From contig JTDE01002890.1 of NCBI GenBank assembly GCA_014338405.1, positions 6,687 to 70,686 on the forward strand: a DNA stretch of 64,000 bases, given 5' to 3'. Position 1 is the stretch's first letter. The number at the start of each line of letters is the position of its first letter. Source of the stretch: Paragonimus skrjabini miyazakii (lineage: Eukaryota > Platyhelminthes > Trematoda > Plagiorchiida > Troglotrematidae). This document shows positions 60,853 to 64,000 of the stretch, one piece after another. Both the position numbers and the translations under genes were made by a program. The notes under the pieces are model-generated. The model was not told the DNA's origin and ran no database searches. It worked only from the letters and a program-made list of their open reading frames with translations.

Positions 60853-63800
60853 TTATCCCTTTGTTTTAATTACCATCTGTTGCACAGATTTTGTGAGCAC
60901 CTCTAGATTGAGTGCCGATTTGATCACCTGTAGTTTTACTGGATATCAAACCTAATGTTTGTCATTCATCTGACTTTGACAAAGTTGCTAGCTGGCCCAT
61001 TCGTTTCTTCTGCGGTACTTGTCTTTTTGTCATCTTAATCAGTTCTTGAAAACATCTCTGGATTTGAGGTATAATGTTGAAATTTATTGGATGCACAAGT
61101 TCATCTGTTGAGACGTCTAAACTTCCTCTCTTCCGAATTATTCAGTTCACATTGCATCAAGTGACGAGGTAAATTCGAGAAGAAATGATTGTCACATAGA
61201 AATTGGTCACGTTGTTGCAGGTTACTTCCAGTTCATTTACAAAGTGACTCGATAACTATGATATACGCTAAAAATAGTGCACTTGTCTGTTTCACCAAAC
61301 AACAGAGGCCTACGCCTCTGACGTTTTCGCTTGATTTCATTGTGAAGTATAATTCTGTCAACTTTATTCGTCTCACATTTATTAATAATTATGTGTTGTG
61401 AAAAGTATTCGGATGTAATTCTACAAACTGCTTTCTAATAAAATGTATTCATAAAGAAGACTGATAAAGTTAGAGTTATCCATGTGACTTTGTGTGAGCC
61501 ATCTTTTATGTAGTATACCCTGAGAGCGCTTTAATGACAACCGTGCAAAATTGGCAGTTTCATATGAACATGTACAATTCAATATATTCCGTGATTAATT
61601 GCCAACTTTTTTGTTTATGTCTAAAGACAGCATGACACAGTTGTGATTTAAAAGGACCTAGCAGATTGGAAAGGTAAGAGATTGAGTCCGATACCGGTAT
61701 TGAATGTTACATTTTCAAATGAGAGACATGAAAATCTGCGTGATACTTAACTCATGAGCGGACAAGGCGAAAGAGATGCACACTCACTAGGAAGTATACA
61801 GTTACAACGTGTCCTCAACTTTTATTGCGTCTTCATCTTGTACTGTTTTAGCTAGTGTGATACTGACATAAATTCCTAAGGCGTTTTAGTGTGTGATGCG
61901 TATTTGCATGTCTCTTTCTTATGGACATGGTTAATCTTCGCAGCTGTGATTGGTATGCCGATGTTTCAATCGTTTGCCATCTCACCAGTACATATAATTC
62001 ACGCGGTCCCACATTCGGACTGGCAGAATGTGGATGCGTTGAATTAAAGTTTTTCAAACCATGTTTACCTTGGCTTACATCGCTTCTGGTTGTTCTGTAA
62101 CACATACACTAACAGGCTGTTCCGAACTACACATGTACTATGCTTTATGCAGTGTGATGCCGTTACAGATCGGTTTTTTGTTAGATAAATACGACAGTGC
62201 ACCAGATAGATTGTTTGCCACCAAAAAGTGAAACATACCAACTGTAAGCCGTGTTCAACTCGCGTACTATTAGCGTTCTAACCGGACAGTCAATTTTCCC
62301 ATTTTGCTTTATTTCTTTTGCTAGGAGGTAGGTGGTACTTGGGTTAAGTGAGATAGTTTTCTCAAGGTAGTACACGAAAATGTCAAAATAACACTCAACA
62401 GTTACTGGTCGTGTTTATTTAGACGAGAGATTTTTTCAGTTTGCCAATATTATTCTCCGTTGTTTCTCAACCCTATCATCAATCTGTTAATAGAAATAGA
62501 CAGTTTGAATTGGCAACTTCAATGGATCGGCAGTAAAACTATTCTTCTCTTGTTGTTGAATTTGTTATCTTTCTATTTTGTGAACTAAGTGTATAACTCT
62601 AATCGTCCAGTTATTTTTCCATTTAAATGTTATACTTTTGTGAGCAAACAAGTGGTTCATTCGTGTCTAATATTTACGCTCAGTATGGATTAGCTAAAGT
62701 ACTACTGTTTCGGATCGGCAAAGTGCTCTTCAGTTTACACGTTCTTGATAACAGCGACCATTAAAGGACAAAGTCATTAACTCGGAAACGTCCGATGATG
62801 TCGACTGATAATTCTGTTTCACACTAATTGAAACAAATTATTTTGAACATGTTTTCCGGCATCATTGAGATTTTTCAAGTACTCAATTATTGTGGGAGAG
62901 TATTCGAAACTTTAGAACGGAAACTGAGTTACAGAGGATGCGTTATCAGCGACGAATAGGTTCAGTTGCTTAGTTTGACGTTTTGTAGTTCAAGCAGGAC
63001 GTGAGAGTTGCAGTCAATTAAACATCGCCTCCATTAGACCGTTCTAGTTTGCTTGACATACCCAACTCTGTAAAATCAACGAAACCATTTTTTTACATTA
63101 AAGTTACATGAAGTTCCTCTTCAAAAGGAAACCGCTGAACTTGAAAACCAGCGGATGTTTGATGACGGGTAACCAGTGGCAGTAGGCCTTAATCTAATTG
63201 GTTGCAACAGCATGTAACATCTTTAGCTACATGGGGAGAAACAAAACTGATTCCATCAACCCTCTCACTTATTTTTCTTGACACTGTAGTGGACCAGATG
63301 ATAGTGAAGAATTGAAATTTTGTAAGCATTTTTAATTTTGGCAACTTTGATTTTCCTACTATCCAGAGTGACTTCCGAAGTCATGCACTTATCCGAAGAG
63401 AATTAATCACAGTAATGGCAGAAATATAAAACCATGATTATTTTAATTTCTGAATATCTGTAGCTATAAAGCATATTACTAGTTGGTTGAGTTGTGCGAT
63501 TGTGTTGTTAGAATGTAGCGTTTTATATGTATATGTAACTTTCTCCTGTGCTGCAATATTTCATTTGACTGTGTAGCTTGCATATTTTAAAATCACACAA
63601 CAGTTTGCCAGATTAGGCGATGTTTGTTTGTAAGATTATAGGACATTGTTTACGCGGAAAAACATAGGAACCGATTAAAATTCCGACCACTTTGGCTCAA
63701 TTATGCGATTGACCAGATTAGCTGACTGTCTGATTAAGCGGTTTAGACTATATGCAAAACGATTAATTTTTAAGTTAAAAATGTTGTAAAGCTTTGTAAC

Positions 63801-63875
63801 GTAGTAGTCGTAGGGGAGCATTTGGTCAGAAAAATTTAATGGGCAATGGGCTGAGGAAGGCTAAGCAACGTTGCC
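60853..63875. other. No supported gene
   Basis: Nothing recognised. The frame at 61848-62105 (minus) has no family. Confidence 0.5.
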
Positions 63876-63879
63876 TTAG

Positions 63880-64000
63880 ACTCACTGTATGTGAGCACGT
63901 TGACCACTCTGCGTGAATTTATCAGACCTTATGAATGATTCTGAAACGTTCAGCCGTACTTGATAGACAGTCTCAATCACTGAGTAGGCTTGAAGTGGAT
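63880..64000 (-). mobile_element. Possible SINE copy G, partial
   Basis: The blocks cgttgaccactctgcg, gaatttatcagac and acgttcagcc follow the order of the A-box region and 5' leader in copies B, E and F. The B box and ribozyme are not recognised at lower coordinates, so this may be a 5' fragment. Confidence 0.35.

Noticed and set aside
1..64000. CRISPR arrays, rRNA genes, bacterial operons, canonical tRNA genes
   Set aside because: No regularly spaced repeats, no rRNA-like conserved blocks, no clustered long frames, and tRNA-like promoters occur only inside SINE-like elements.

Overview
The window looks like a gene-poor stretch of a digenean fluke genome, most likely a blood fluke or a relative. 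No bacterial-type gene organisation is present. The longest open frames are 100-145 codons, and most of those are remnants of transposable elements. The evidence for a fluke is the mix of repeats: (i) tRNA-derived SINEs with polymerase III A and B boxes and an embedded hammerhead ribozyme, the architecture known from the schistosome Sm-alpha family; (ii) a Ty3/Gypsy relic with a C-x2-H-x9-C-x3-C Gag finger typical of the CsRn1/Boudicca clade; (iii) several RTE-like, CR1-like and Penelope-like retroelement fragments. The genus cannot be fixed from the sequence alone. One 100-N assembly gap lies at 42479-42578.

Layout. 1-1135: antisense RTE-like apurinic endonuclease. 3528-4583: sense-strand decayed Gypsy Gag-protease-RT, interrupted by a SINE (4584-4775). 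5006-5960: antisense RTE-like C-terminal RT. 11.4 and 14.0-14.5 kb: short RT relics. 20.9 and 24.9-25.3 kb: RTE 3' ends. 23.9-24.7 kb: an unidentified coding-like segment with two in-frame stops. 27.2-28.0 and 29.6-29.8 kb: CR1-like and other non-LTR RT relics. 32.0-32.3 and 35.6-36.0 kb: Penelope-like 3' ends. 42.6-55.7 kb: five SINE copies (42.6, 45.2, 48.3, 49.8 and 55.5 kb), with a possible further one at the right edge. 26.4 and 39.5 kb share another short repeat with a hammerhead-like core.

Three short stretches could be host exons (44.9 kb minus, 51.0 kb plus, 60.8 kb plus), all at low confidence. Nearly every recognisable retroelement is in minus orientation. That would fit the window being largely intronic to one or more plus-strand genes, but this is inference.

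The most interesting content is the ribozyme series in the SINEs. Copies at 42604-42648 and 49910-49954 keep three hammerhead stems and nearly all core bases; other copies show graded decay, including one paired change in stem I. The Penelope-like tails and the 26.4/39.5 kb repeat carry weaker hammerhead-like cores. No complete host gene, canonical tRNA gene, rRNA or CRISPR array could be supported.
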